Assembly (NCBI GenBank): GCA_001584585.1 | Contig: LSYV01000011.1 | Coordinates: forward strand, 1,068,834-1,132,833 | DNA length: 64,000 nt | Direction of reading: 5' to 3' | Origin: Gonium pectorale | Lineage: Eukaryota; Chlorophyta; Chlorophyceae; Chlamydomonadales; Volvocaceae | In this document: piece by piece, positions 44,401 to 55,398 of the stretch | Numbering within the stretch: the stretch's first letter is position 1 | Layout of the letters: each line of letters starts with the position of its first letter | Made by a program: the position numbers and the translations under genes | The notes under the pieces: generated by a model | What the model saw: the letters and a program-made list of their open reading frames with translations, nothing else | The model's database searches: none | What the model was told of the DNA's origin: nothing

Positions 44401-47400
44401 CAGGCGCAGCAGGCGCCGGCGGCAGCGCGGCGGCGGGGCCGCCGCCGCGGAGCAGGGAGCAGACCTCCGGCAGGGGACGGGACGGCGCAGCTGCCGGGGA
44501 GGACGGCGACGAGGAGTGGAGGCCGGGGCAGGGCAGGGCCGGGGCAGCGGCGGCAGCGGCGGCGGCGGCGCAGGAGGAGGAGGCGGCGGGGCAGCCCATC
44601 GGCGCGCCGTGGCGGCGCTGCCTGCACCTGTGTGCGGCGTGCGGGGAGCGAGGCGGCCAGGTGCGGGCGGGGTCACGGTCAGCACCACCCACCCGCCCAC
44701 CCACCCACCGGGGCGACACCCCCACCCACCCTTCTTGCGCGAGAAACGTCGGCGGCGTTGCAACACATCCGTGGGCATGCTCTCTCATGCACCAACTACC
44801 ATGGATGTAGGAGAAACGGCGCACCGGGGCTGCAGCACTGCGATGTCGACCGCTTGCGTCTCTGCTGTTGTAGGATGTGGGCACTGCACGTGCGCGCTTC
44901 ACGGCCGTCGTTTGGTGCGCCGCGCAGGTCCGCTGCCGCGGCTGCCGCCGCGCCTTCCACACCCTGTGCCTGCCGCGCCCCCACGTCTGCCCCGCCGACC
45001 TGCCGCCCGGCTACCGGTGGGCCTGCTGCAAGTGCGCCGCCACCAACACCGAGGTGAGCCCGCGCTCGCTCGCTCGCAGGGTGGGCCAGCGGGGTGGGGG
45101 GGGTGGGGGCTGGAAGCGCGGAGCTGGGCTGGGCGGGGACGGGCTGGTCTGTCTGCCTGCCAGGGGGGAAGGGGGAGGGAGCTGCAGCCGGCACCCGGCA
45201 GGCGGACGCGGCCTTGGGTGGCCGACGGGAGCCTGGGATCTGATGCGACCGCAGAATGGCACCCCAAGCAGCTGCCTCCCGCAGTAGGAAAACGGCCCCA
45301 AGGAAGCTGCACGTGCTTGCTTGCCGCCTGGCATGGGCAGCCTTGCATGGCAGTCTGGTGGCTGCTGTTGGAGGCGTGCAGCACCGGGCACTCCGCATGT
45401 GTCCTTCGCGTGTGTCCCATCCACCAGCCACACAGTGCCACACAGTGCCACACTGCTCTCGCCGCCCCTCCCCTTCCGCCCCCGCCCCCTTCCCCAGGAC
45501 GGCCCGCCGCATAAGCGGGGCGCCAAGGGCCATGGGGGCGAGGACGGCGGCAAGCCAGGTGCGCCCCGTCCGCGCGCCCCGCGACCCTATCCCCACGCAT
45601 GATGGCCTGTCGGCCGGAAACCCCCATCTCACGAATCCACGTCTCCCGGCGCCTCGTACACGTGGCCCCGTCTGGTGGCCCCCGCTCCATGTCCCCGTGC
45701 CTCCGCCCCCGCCCTCCCGCCCGCCCCCGCCCGCCCGCCCAGTGCCCGACGGCCTGACGCCCGACTCGGTCATCTACGCCGCGGCTTTTGACGTCTTTCA
45801 GTTGCAGGTGGGTTCGGGAGGTCGGCGCCTCGGTGTTCAAAGCTACAACCAAGGGGACGACGAGAGCACACACGGCGATTGGGTTGGGGCGAAGTTGGTC
45901 CTACGGCGNNNNNNNNNNNNNNNNNNNNGGTGTTCAAAGCTACAACAAGGGGCAGAGAGCACACACGGCATTTGGGTGGGCGAATTGGTCCAGGCTGCAC
46001 CCGCTGCGGTTCTAGGTGCGGGCTCGAAGTGGGCCACAGGTGGGAACATCAATGGGTTCGCCGCCACGCAGCAACGGCGCGGCTGGCGGCATTGAGTCGG
46101 GCTCTGCTGTTTGGGAGCTGTGCTTCGCGTCGGCGTTCGTCGGAGCGCCACCGCCGGAGCCCCAAGGGGCCCCTCCCTTGGAGCGCGGTTAACAGTGCAG
46201 CCCGGTTGCCCGCGCTGCGATTCGTACCCCCGGGGCGCACAACCTGGGCTCAGACAACTTTGGCGCCGCTCCTCGCACCCACCCACCGACCCACCCCCGC
46301 TCTCTCCGCCTCCACCCCGCGTCCGCAGCTGCCCACGGCGGACATGCCCTACATCCCTAAGTTGCTGGACCCCTGCACCAACTGCAAGGTGGGGTGGGGT
46401 GGGGAGCATAGCAATCCCTGCCTGGCAAAGGGGCGGGCGCGGCGCTGGCCTCGACGGTTCCGTCCGATTAGGCAGTGTGCCTTTCGGCAGTGCGACTGTG
46501 TCGGAGTCACCCTGCCCTCCTTCCCCTCCCCGCGCACCTCCTAGCCAACACACTCCCGCCGTGTTCGCCCGATCGACGGACGCAGCGCAACCCCAACATC
46601 CCGGCGGAGAAGCTGTACGACATTCACGACAACGGGCTGCTCGAGTCTAACAGCTGGGAGGGGCACTACGTCATCCTCAACCCCGCCTTTGTGGCCGAGG
46701 TGGGGGCGTGGGGCCGATGGGCCGATGCCGCTCCCGCCCCCGGTGGGGCCTTGGCTACCTCTCACACGCTTTGTGTGACCGACGCCGGACGCAACAGGCC
46801 GTGCCAGCTGCGTGACCGTCACACACCTGCGCGTCAGGGGGCAAGACCAGCATTCATACCCCCAACCCGCACCCTCATGCCTCAACCCGCGCCCTCTCCC
46901 GCCCGACCAGTGAGGCGTGCATGCGGCCCAAACCCTTCCCCTTCCTGTTCACCTCCCGCCCCCCCGCCCGCCCCGCCCCCGCAACCTCGCCCCCGCACAC
47001 CCGCCCGCCGCAGATCCAGTGGCGCTTCATCAACCGGGCCATCGACGAGGTGGAGCGCGGCCGCGTGCCGTCCGTCATTCTGGTGTGCCGCAACTCCACC
47101 GACACGGCCTTCTTCCAGCGGCTGAGGCCCTACCCGCGGGTGCTCATGCGGAGGTAGGGCGCGAGGGAGGGAGAGCGAGAGGCGCGGGGTTGGGGCGGTG
47201 GGCGGATGGTCGCGCGGGCCTCGCGGGTGAGAGCGAGTCGTCGGAGTCGGACCTGCGTGGACTCACGATGTACGGTCAGGCGTGGGGACGCCCCTGTCCA
47301 CCCCATCTTCCCCATTACCGTGCTCCCCCACTCCCTCATTCCTCCATCCCGGCTTCGCACCCCTCCCTCCGACGGAAGCATGCTGCTGGAGGCCAATCCG

Positions 47401-50400
47401 TCCTCACCACCAAACGTATATTCTCAAACTCCCACGCCCTTCTCTGCGCCCGCCCGCCCCGCCCGCGCGCCCGCCCTCCGTCCGGGCCGGGCCGGGGGCC
47501 GCCCGCTACGCAGGACGACCATCCAGTTCAAGGACTACCCCAAGACGCCCATCGGCTTCGGCATCGTGGTCTTCTGCCTGGCCGGCCCCGGCCCTCAGCA
47601 GGCCGACCTGTACCGCCGCTTCGTGGACGCCTTCAGCGGCTGGGGCGAGCCCAACCTGCCCATCGACCGGGGTGGGTTGCGTGCGTCGCAACGTAGCGGG
47701 TGTACCGCATGTACTGCATGGACTGCATGGACTGTGCGTACGGCCCGGGCGGGCGGCGTGGGCTTGGCGCCGTTGAGGTGGCGCGTGTGCCGTGGGGCTG
47801 CCTGTGGCGTGGGCAAAAGCTACACATGTGGGGAGGGTTCCCGGGGCGATGTAGTGGTAGTGAAATGCGGGTTTTTTCGGTGCGCGCGTGTGTGTGTGCG
47901 CCTGTGCCTGCGTGACTCCGCTGGTAGACGTGGTGCTCATTGTGCAGCATGCCGTACTTGACGGAGCCAGAGCCCAGACCACGCTGCGAGCAGTGCAGTT
48001 TGGTGTGTTGCGAGCGCCACGCACCACGTGTGCACATTGCCCGCTCCTTCGACTGCCGCATGCAGCCTTCATGGAGTCGCCCGAGTTCACCGCACTGCTG
48101 GCGCGGCTGACGCACTTCACGCAGCGCCACCTGCGGGACACATGGGTGCAGTGCGCCACCTGCGACAAGGTGGGTACAGTGAAGAAGGGGCGCTCCGGGG
48201 GAGGGCGAGGGGACAGAAGGGCAGGGGCGCCGAGCAGAGCGGTTTGGGTAGGGGCCCCGCAGCTGGTCAGCGGTGTGCGCCCCCGTGGGCCACCTGCGGC
48301 AAAGGCCGTAAGCGAACGCGGCGCAGGACGGCGGATGGCGGCCAGGGTTGTCAGTTGGGTGTTTGGCGGCGGGCGGCCGGGATGGGGGCCGGCCTGGCCA
48401 AGCTCAGGGCTCAGGGCCAGTAAGCCGTGTACGGCATGACAAAGCTGACTCTTTGCTCCCGACCTCACGACCTGCGCGGGTGCTGGTCCCGTGGCTGCCG
48501 TACGCAGTGGCGCATCGTGCCGTACGATTCGTACCTGCGCATCAGCCAGGACCCCGAGCACAAGTGGACCTGCGCAGACCTCGGGTGGGTCGGTGGGAGG
48601 TGGGGTGGGTGGGGCGCGCGACCTATGAATGCATAGGGGTTGCGGTGAAGGCAGTTGGGCGCAGGAGTGGTTTCATCCATTGCGATGTATACCGGTATTC
48701 ATGCTGCGGATAAGCCCGGCCGAGCCCGGCAGCGCAAACGTGATAGAGACTCCTGCGACGTCCACGGACGCTCGTCGCTGCTCTTTGAGAGTTAGCCCAT
48801 TTGGATTGTTTGAGCTTGACTGAGGGGCAGCTTGCTGGCTGCCGGCAGCCCTCAGCAGCAGCACGAACGCAGTTTGACCCCGACAATGTTTTGGGCGTGG
48901 CCCACCCTCACGCCACCACTGCGCCAACGCCACACAGCGGTCGAACCCACAGCCGTTGAAGCGCATGGCGGCACCCGCACCCGCACCCGCACCCGCACCC
49001 ACACATACAGCCCACCGTGCGGCCCTGGCACTCGGCGCACAGGATCACCTCGGGCTGCACACGGCCGCAGAGCCGGGCCGAGGTGCGCGGCGGGCAGTAC
49101 GCGCCGACCCGCGGGTCGGCGGCCGCCGGCGGCGCCCCCCGCCGTCGACGCAGGCCAGGAGGCGCCACCGAGAAGCCCGCCGAGCTTGCGCCTCCTCCCG
49201 AGCCGCTGGCGCCGGTGCGCCAGTCGCAGCGCATCGCCCGCGGCCGGGGCCTCGCGATGCTTCTGGAGGCGGAGCACGAGGCGGAGATGGCGGCGGGTCT
49301 GGCGGCAGACGAGGAGCTGCCGTCTGCGGCCCCTACCGGGGCCGCTGCCGGCAACGCGGAGGAGCCGGACGGTGCTCAAGCAGCCGCAGCGGCCGCCGGA
49401 AGCGCGGCAGGCGCCACCGCGGAGGTCGATGCTGCGGCGGGTGAGGGGCGCTCGGCCGGTGTCCAGCGACACGAGGCGGTGGCCTGCGCGGCCATGGCGG
49501 ACACCGCAGGGGCAGAGGGCTTCGCGGGTGGGCCATGCGGTCCAGATCTCGCCCCCGCGTCAGGCGATAGGCGGACGCGCGTGGCGCGGAGAGGTGCGGC
49601 ACCGAGGGCAAAAGCAGCGAGTGTGGTGGCCGCGGCGGCGAAGCGGGCGCGGGAGCAGCGGGAGCCCGGTTCGGGTCGCTTTTGCAAAAAACAAAGGCAG
49701 GAACCGCCACCGCCGCCCCAGCCGCAGCAGCAGGACCTGGAGCGGCAGGTGGGCCAGCAGGGGCCGTCGCTGCCGCAGCCTGGGCTGGCTGAGGCGCACG
49801 CGCCGCAGCGGCCGGCGCAGCCGCTGGAGGCGCCGACGGGGCACCATGGGTCGCTGTGGACGCCGGCGACGCAGGTGCCAGCGTCGCCCGTAGCGGCAGC
49901 TGAGGGGCAGCAACAGCAGCGGCAGATGCAGCAGGCAGATCCCCTGCAGGGCCCCGATGAGGAGGCGGAGCCGCAGCAGTCCTGGCAGGACCGCTCGCCC
50001 CTCGCCGCCGCCCAGGCGCCAACACAGGCGGCCCGGGGCGAGGCCCTCTGCGCACTGTGGCAGCGAGGCACATGGGCGGCGGATGAGCAGGGGGCCAACG
50101 CGCAGCAGCAGCAGCAGCAGCAGAGCGCGGGTCAAGGCCCGTCGGCTGACGTCCGCGAAGCGTCGGCGGCACAGGAGGTCGCGGAGGCGCAGCGCGGCGC
50201 GGCACGGACATCGTCGCCGGGGGTCGGGCGTGTCGGCACCGCGTTTGACGATACGGCCCGCCCAGCTCCGCCGTCAGCAACGCCCCAGCTGCGGCCCGGC
50301 CCGCTGCCGACCCTGACAGAGGATACCCCGCAGGCGGCGGCATCGGTGGTGGCGGCTGGAGTGGCGCCTGCTGCCCAGTCAAGCGGCGGGACTGCAGTGG

Positions 50401-53327
50401 TGGATGCAAGCACGCCAGTGCCGGCGGGCGGAATGCTGGCCACCGCCGCCGCCTATGGGGCTTTGCCGCCCCCGCTCGTCGCACCGGCGGCTGCTGGCAC
50501 TGGCACTGGCGGCGGGCTGGCGGTGTTCCCCCGCTCGAAACCCGCAACTCGTATTCAGGTAATGAGGCGCCGCCGCTGCCTGACTACTGTTCCATTACAC
50601 TTGCTTCCCTATTTTGAAGGGTTGCATGTTGGCCTGTGCTTCCCATTGCACAGAAACTGAACCGCTTCCTCCCCGTTCCCACAAATTCCCCGCTCTCGCC
50701 GTCAGGTGTACAAGAGTAAGGAGACTTCGGCTCACACTGCTGCAGCCGGCAGCCCCGCCGCTGGCGGTCAGCCGGGCGGCGGAGGGCGCCCCAACCCCAA
50801 AGCGTCGGCGGAGCGCGGCTTCGGGCCGCTTGGGCTTGCCGAGGCCGCGAGCGCCTCGGACGCTGGAGGCGACAGCGGCTGGGGTCCCTTGCCTCCCCCG
50901 CTGCCGCCGGACACTCTCCAGCCTCCGGGAGCCGGCGGCGCGCCATGCGGCAGCTCGCCAGCAGCGGTCCTGCCCGCAGCGGTTGTGGACGTGCCTCCCA
51001 CAACACCCCTCACGCCGCGCGCCCCGAAGCGTCAGAGGGTGCGGAAGGCGGCGCCCGAGCTGCCGGGGGCTGGGACCAGCGACGCGAACGGGCTCCGCCC
51101 CCTGCCTGGGGATGGCGCCCGCTCTTCTGTGCCGGCGGATATCGGTGCCCTTGGACGCTGCCCCGTGTGGCCGCAGCCGTCGTCGCTGCCCGAGCCCTTG
51201 GTGACCACGCCGGCTGCGCCGGCTTTGGCTCAGCCGGCGCCGTGGCCTGGGCACCTGCAGCTGTGCCCGGCCCTTACCCCGGCCCCCACCCAGCAAGTGC
51301 AACCCGCGCCGCCGCCCGAGCCGCCCGAGCCAACGCCATGGCAGAAGCTGCCGCTGCCCTTGCCGCGCCCGCCACAGGCCCCGCAGCCGCTGCCGCTGCC
51401 GCAGCCCCAGCCGCCGGGCCAACACATTGGCCCGCGCCCCCAGATGTCGCAGGTGGCGCAGGCGCCAGCGATCCCCCACCAGCCGCAGCCACAGCAGGGC
51501 CAGTCAGGGCTGTTGCAGCGGCCAGGGGAACAGGTCGCGTCGCAGCAAGCGCCCGGGGCGCCCTCCCACCTGGCCGTTGCCCACATGACGGGAGCACAGC
51601 AGATCCAGAGTGCATCGCAACCGCCTCATAGGCCGCAGTGGCAACAGCCGGGGCTCCTGCAGCTGCCGTCGTCACAGCCGCAGCGCCAGCAGCTACTGCA
51701 GCCGCAGCTCCAGCAGACAACGCAGACCCAACAGGCGCAGCGGCCACAACAGCAGCAGCAACAGCAACAGCAGGTGATCCTGCAGGCCCAGCGGCACCTG
51801 CTGGTATGCCAGCTGCTGCGAAGCCAGCTGGCGCTCGCCGTTGGCACCGCCACCAGATCCACCGCCGGCGCAGGCGGAGGCGGGGGCACGCCCGTGGGGA
51901 CCACCAGCGCCGGCGCCGGTGGGGCCTGCGCCGGCGGCTGCGCAGCCGCACTGCAGCTCACGTCGCGTCCAGCTGGGGCGAGTCTGCAGGCCCCCCCGGG
52001 CCAAGGGCAAGGGCCTGTGATGGCAACGACAGATTCGACAGCCGATGCGCATCGCACAGCAGCCTCGTGCCCCGCTGCGGTGAGTCCGGCGTGGGCGGCC
52101 GTCAAGGTCCCTGGCACTGGGCCGCCCGCCGCCCCCCCCAGGCCGGCCACTGAGTGGTCCCCCGCCGACCCGCTGCCGCTCCCCTCGCCGTCGCTGCTCC
52201 AGCGAATGCCTTTGCCGGCGGGCCTGCGCAGCGCCGCATCGGGCAGCGTGCCGCCGGCCTCGTCATCCGCACCAGCGACGCAAGAGCGTCCGCGCCAGCA
52301 CAGGCAAGGTGGCATGGCAGGCTCCCCGCAAGGCAGGCTCGGCGGCGGCTCGGGGGCAGTCCCGGGCAGCCGTCCACCCGCGCAGACTAATGCCGCAGCC
52401 AAGATTAACACTGTGCAGGCCCACAACCCGGCCTCCGCACAGGGCCTGCTCGCTGCGGCGGCTGCGGCTGCCGCCCTGACGGGGAGCGCGGGCGCGGGCG
52501 TGCGGCAGAGCGCGTTGGGTCCGGCCGTCGCGGCTCAGGTCCAGCGGCTCGCGTCGGCCATGGGCGCCGCAGCCATGGGACTGGGCCTGCCGCCGCCGCG
52601 GCCGCAGCAGCATCCGCCTCAGCTTCTGGCGTCGGGTCAGAACCCTGGGCAGCGGGTGGCGACGGTGCAGCAGGTTCACGCCCTGCACTCGGCCGGCGCG
52701 CCGGCGGGAGCGCTGCTGCCAGCGGCGCAGGCTCGGGAACGAGGGCAGCTGGGGGCGGCAGCGGCGCCAGCGCCCCAGTCAGCCGGCGACGGCGGTCACC
52801 CCGCCTGTCGTCCGTCAGCGGCGGCGCCCTGGAGCAGCGCCCCCGCTGGGCCTCAGCCAACCCCCGCTGCCCAACCGTTACCCCTTCCGGCTGCCTTGGG
52901 CGGTCAGCGACCGCCCCAGCCGCAGCAGGGGCCACCAGCGCCCCAGCCGTCGGCCTCGGCCGTGGTACAGCGGTACCAGCAGCAGCTGCAGCTGCTCCAC
53001 CAGCGGCAGGGGCACGGTATGGCGGCGGCCAACAGCGCGAACCTGGGTCTTCCGGCCCCAGCTGCCGCTGCGCAGAACGCGCTGGTGGCTTTCGCGCAGG
53101 GTGCTGGCCTAGGCACTCTGGGGACAGCAGCGCAGGCTGACGGCCTGGCGCAGCTCCTGTTGCAAGCTGCCGGACGCAGCGTACGGGGTGGCGGCAGCGC
53201 CGGGGGCCTGGGCGGGCCGGCGGCTTCGAGCTTGCCCAATGCAGCTACGACGTGGACTGGCGCCGGGACGTCCCTACCGCCCCCGGGCGTCCAGACCCTC
53301 GGAGCGCCGCAGCATTACAAGTGCTAA
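41445..53327 (+). CDS. multidomain chromatin protein: PWWP, PHD, Dam-like region, CW finger, Q-rich tail
   Basis: Nuclear chromatin protein of about 2,169 residues. Exons: 41445-41603, 41787-42159, 42369-42613, 43267-43390, 43728-43854, 44222-44660, 44928-45053, 45498-45558, 45743-45807, 46329-46388, 46586-46699, 47014-47153, 47514-47671, 48066-48169, 48508-48584, 49043-50558, 50706-53327 (TAA). All phases close. Order: basic N-terminus; PWWP-like domain; acidic/Ala-rich linker; C4HC3 PHD finger; a region resembling phage-type Dam N6-adenine methyltransferases; CW zinc finger; about 1,380 residues rich in Gln, Ala, Pro and Gly with basic patches. PWWP, PHD and CW modules usually read nucleosomal DNA and H3 tails. 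The Dam-like region suggests an origin in, or link to, DNA adenine methylation, but its catalytic motif is altered. The end of exon 1 is ambiguous (several in-phase GT sites at 41604-41671). A 20-N gap lies in the intron 45808-46328. Confidence 0.8.
42160..42235 (+). repeat. purine-rich GGAGGA/GGTAGGG repeat in an intron
   Basis: Imperfect repetition of GGAGGAGGGAGGAGG-type units begins at the donor of exon 2 of the chromatin gene. It has two near-copies of GTAGGGTG(C/G)CGGAGGAGG, so a second GT donor lies about 60 nt downstream. Confidence 0.6.
42590..43854 (+). other. PWWP-like domain
   Basis: Three exons give TSVWVKVEYYCPWPAVVF, then VTLVHFYGEHNHCWVPTEAL and LDGFCKL. This follows the PWWP plan: VWxK near the start, the Pro-Trp core, V-x-FYG, then a Trp-Val strand. 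The core reads C-P-W-P, not P-W-W-P, an accepted kind of variation. PWWP domains bind nucleosomal DNA and methylated histone H3. Confidence 0.75.
44610..45053 (+). other. PHD zinc finger
   Basis: Across an intron the sequence reads C-x2-C in LCAACGERGG, C-x2-C in VRCRGCRRA, FHTLC as the His/Cys pair, and WACCKC as the last pair, a complete C4HC3 set. PHD fingers bind histone H3 N-terminal tails. The finger is preceded by a long acidic, Ala-rich linker (about 44330-44590). Confidence 0.85.
45832..45995 (+). repeat. gap-flanking imperfect duplication
   Basis: The stretch starting ggtgttcaaagctacaa occurs on both sides of the 20-N gap (45832-45908 and from 45929). Several one- or two-base indels separate the copies. 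This looks like an unmerged contig overlap with sequencing errors, inside an intron of the chromatin gene. Confidence 0.7.
45909..45928. other. assembly gap (20 N)
   Basis: Gap in the intron between the PHD and Dam-like exons. Exon phases on both sides agree, so no coding sequence need be missing, but a hidden exon of a length divisible by three cannot be excluded. Confidence 0.97.
46329..47671 (+). other. Dam-like (phage N6-adenine methyltransferase fold) region
   Basis: Four exons encode, in order, LLDPCTNCKRNPN, KLYDIHDNGLL, SWEGHYVILNPAF, IQWRFINRAIDEVERG, VILVCRNSTDTAFFQRL, RTTIQFKDYPK and GFGIVVFCLAG. This is the plan of phage-type Dam enzymes (PF05869): LDpC/A, DDGL, W-x-G, NPPY, W-x-x-K/RAIxE, a (L/V)xPxRTDTxxF-like strand, and a final I/V-rich strand. 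The catalytic NPPY position is NPAF at 46679-46690, so activity is doubtful. The assignment is from pattern recognition only. Confidence 0.6.
48130..49090 (+). other. CW-type zinc finger
   Basis: Joined over three exons: WVQCATCDKWR (C-x2-C and the first aromatic-cage Trp), then HKWTCADLG (second Trp and third Cys), then ITSGCTRPQ (fourth Cys). The last junction (48584 to 49043) was chosen because it keeps phase and supplies the fourth Cys. CW fingers read H3K4 methylation. Confidence 0.78.
48970..49003 (+). repeat. CCCGCA hexanucleotide repeat
   Basis: About five tandem copies of a CCCGCA-type hexamer lie just upstream of the acceptor of the exon at 49043. If translated they would read His-Pro repeats. 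A stop in the usable frame just before (48957) argues that they are intronic. Confidence 0.65.
49043..53327 (+). other. Gln/Ala/Pro-rich disordered C-terminal region
   Basis: Two exons with one intron (50559-50705) give about 1,380 residues of low complexity. Poly-Gln runs are encoded by CAG-rich tracts at 50103-50127 and about 51745-51772. Basic, nuclear-localisation-like patches occur, for example KRAREQ at about 49639 and PKRQRVRKA at about 51025. No folded domain is recognised. The pattern resembles transcription co-activator tails. Confidence 0.7.
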
Positions 53328-55398
53328 GGTGGCGGGGCTTCTACTCTTAAGGCACATATCTAGGGTGCTGACTAGCGGACGCAGCCCTGGACCTCGTGTC
53401 GCGTTCGTGAGCCTTTCCCTAGTGTTGAGGTGACAGCGGGGCACTGCGGCCCCCAGCGACGCTGCGGTGTTGTTGCGTGTAGCCCACGAGCCCATGGGAT
53501 TCCCACACCAGGCCCGGATTGATGCGCGCGCAGTGGGCATCTTGCCTGTCGTCAGTAATGATGCTTGCTGGAGGGAATCTTTCTTGCTTAGGTCGGGAAG
53601 AGCGCCACGGCAGTTGTGCTGTACTGCGGGTTGTCCGGCGCATTGCTGCCCATCCCGTTGGACATGGCCGCGCTGTATGGCCATGTGCGTATCCCCTGCT
53701 TCATGTATGCAGTGGCGTTGCGTGCAGACGGTTGCCTGTGGCTGTTGGGTTCTGCTTCGAGTTGAGGAGGCGTGGGACATTCGCCTATCCGCCCCTTTTG
53801 ACGGATCATCGTACGTGTTGGCCATTGGTTCGTTGTGCACATGTGCGCAAGCGTGCGTGAAGCTTCTCTCTTGGCTTGTGATTACTTCTCTGTTTAGCTA
53901 TAGACGTAGGTGAGGCCTACTTAACGTTTGCCAGCAAGTGCGATGTGCACCTGCTTCTGGATTCGCATGCAGTGGAAGTACGGGGGTCGCTGGCACATGG
54001 CGACGTGGGCCGTCCACGGCCGTCATCGAATAGTTGTTACGACCTGAGCTTACAGGTTCACTCCTCTCATGCACATGTTGCCTTGTTTTTCTGTTGTACT
54101 GTCGTTTGCCGCCGAAACTGCCCGCAGATGAGGTCCGTCTGGTATCGTATGAAGAGTTGGGTGCTCTCGTACGTTGTAGTACGCATGTGAGCGTGTTGTT
54201 CGATTCGAAAGGGCATCTCCCCGATTCTCCTAAAGCCACCTGCCCAGTGCGGCATGGCCGAACGCAACCGTCGCCGTCTTACCGATGTCACATGTTTCTC
54301 TGGGATCCCGCGCCGCCTGGACGCCCGCTGGCCTGTCTGGCGTCGATCCCATCGGAAGGGAGGCGATGGCGCAGGTGTCTGCCCTCGTGCCCTTGTCAGG
54401 GGGGTGCTATTCACACACGTGGTACGACTTGGAACCTGAGGTTGCGGAGCTGACGCAGGCCTCTAAAAGGTCCCGCTTGATGTATCTGTGGCATCCAGCT
54501 CGTTCAACGTGCTGCATGTGTGGTGTGCCTGCAATCAAGGCCTGGTGAATAGTGAGGGGTACTGTTGCCGCAAGGCAGCAGCCCCTTGTCGTTGGGACGC
54601 TGTCCTCGACTCGTCAACCGCGGGGCTCCCTTCTTTTTGGGGCCATACGCATGTGTGCCGGGAGCGCGCGAGTCGATTCCTGTATTTCCCTATCTGCTTA
54701 TATACGGTATGCTTGTGTAGGGCTTCTTTCTAGACTAAGCGGTCAATGGCAATATGGCATGACTGCGCCATTACCGCCCGTGGCGGCCGGGTACCTGCGG
54801 CTGCGCAGCAGGGGCCGTGTGGAGGCAAAGATGGCGGTGGTAGCGTGCACAAGCCAAGGACCTGCCGCCCCAGCGGCCAGGGTGGGGCTATCTACACCAG
54901 GGGGGGCTGACCAGGCTCGCTGTGCCCGCCATGCGCTTCGTTTGAGTCCTCACAGCAGTAATGGGAGGAAGGCAGGGCCATAGTTTTGTATGGCCTCTCC
55001 TCATGCATTTGTGTTCCATAGGCGCTCCTTGAAGAGAAGATGCAAAGACAGTGGGCGGGACAGGTGACGTGTCGGGCTGTCGGGCTTTGGCCACGCAACA
55101 TCGCGGTGCGGTCGTCCCCGCGCTCGTGCCCCCCTGTACGTCAGCGTGTCCTGGAAGGGCGTGCTGGTTTGGTTCCGGAGCCGCTCCGGAACCGACAAGG
55201 GGATATGATGATGGTAATTGCAGGACATGGTGATATGGAAACATCATGATAAGAGAGAGGGATATCAAAGCTTGGCTACAAAACCACTAGGCCAAACCGC
55301 GAGGCGGTAAAGCATCGCGCAGGTTGACCAGCGATAGGAGGCTCGCGCTCGATGATCGAGCAGATGATCTTGCTACCATCTGACTCTCTCGCACTTCC
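53328..55398. other. intergenic region between chromatin gene and XRCC2-like gene
   Basis: About 2.07 kb of mixed composition, distinctly less GC-rich than the genes. No open frame with family motifs is seen, and no TGTAA for the upstream gene was found. It contains a perfect hairpin at 55171-55193. Confidence 0.5.
55171..55193. repeat. perfect 9-bp inverted repeat
   Basis: GGTTCCGGA, a 5-nt spacer, then TCCGGAACC, about 205 bp upstream of the XRCC2-like start codon. It may be a palindromic protein-binding site or chance in GC-rich DNA. Confidence 0.4.

Noticed and set aside
44796..45873. Overlapping minus-strand frames of more than 300 residues
   Set aside because: They run antisense through the PHD exons and their introns with no recognisable domain.
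49333..50547. 404-residue minus-strand frame
   Set aside because: It is the reverse complement of the Gln/Ala-rich tail and reads as Pro/Arg/Ala-rich low complexity. It is a shadow frame.
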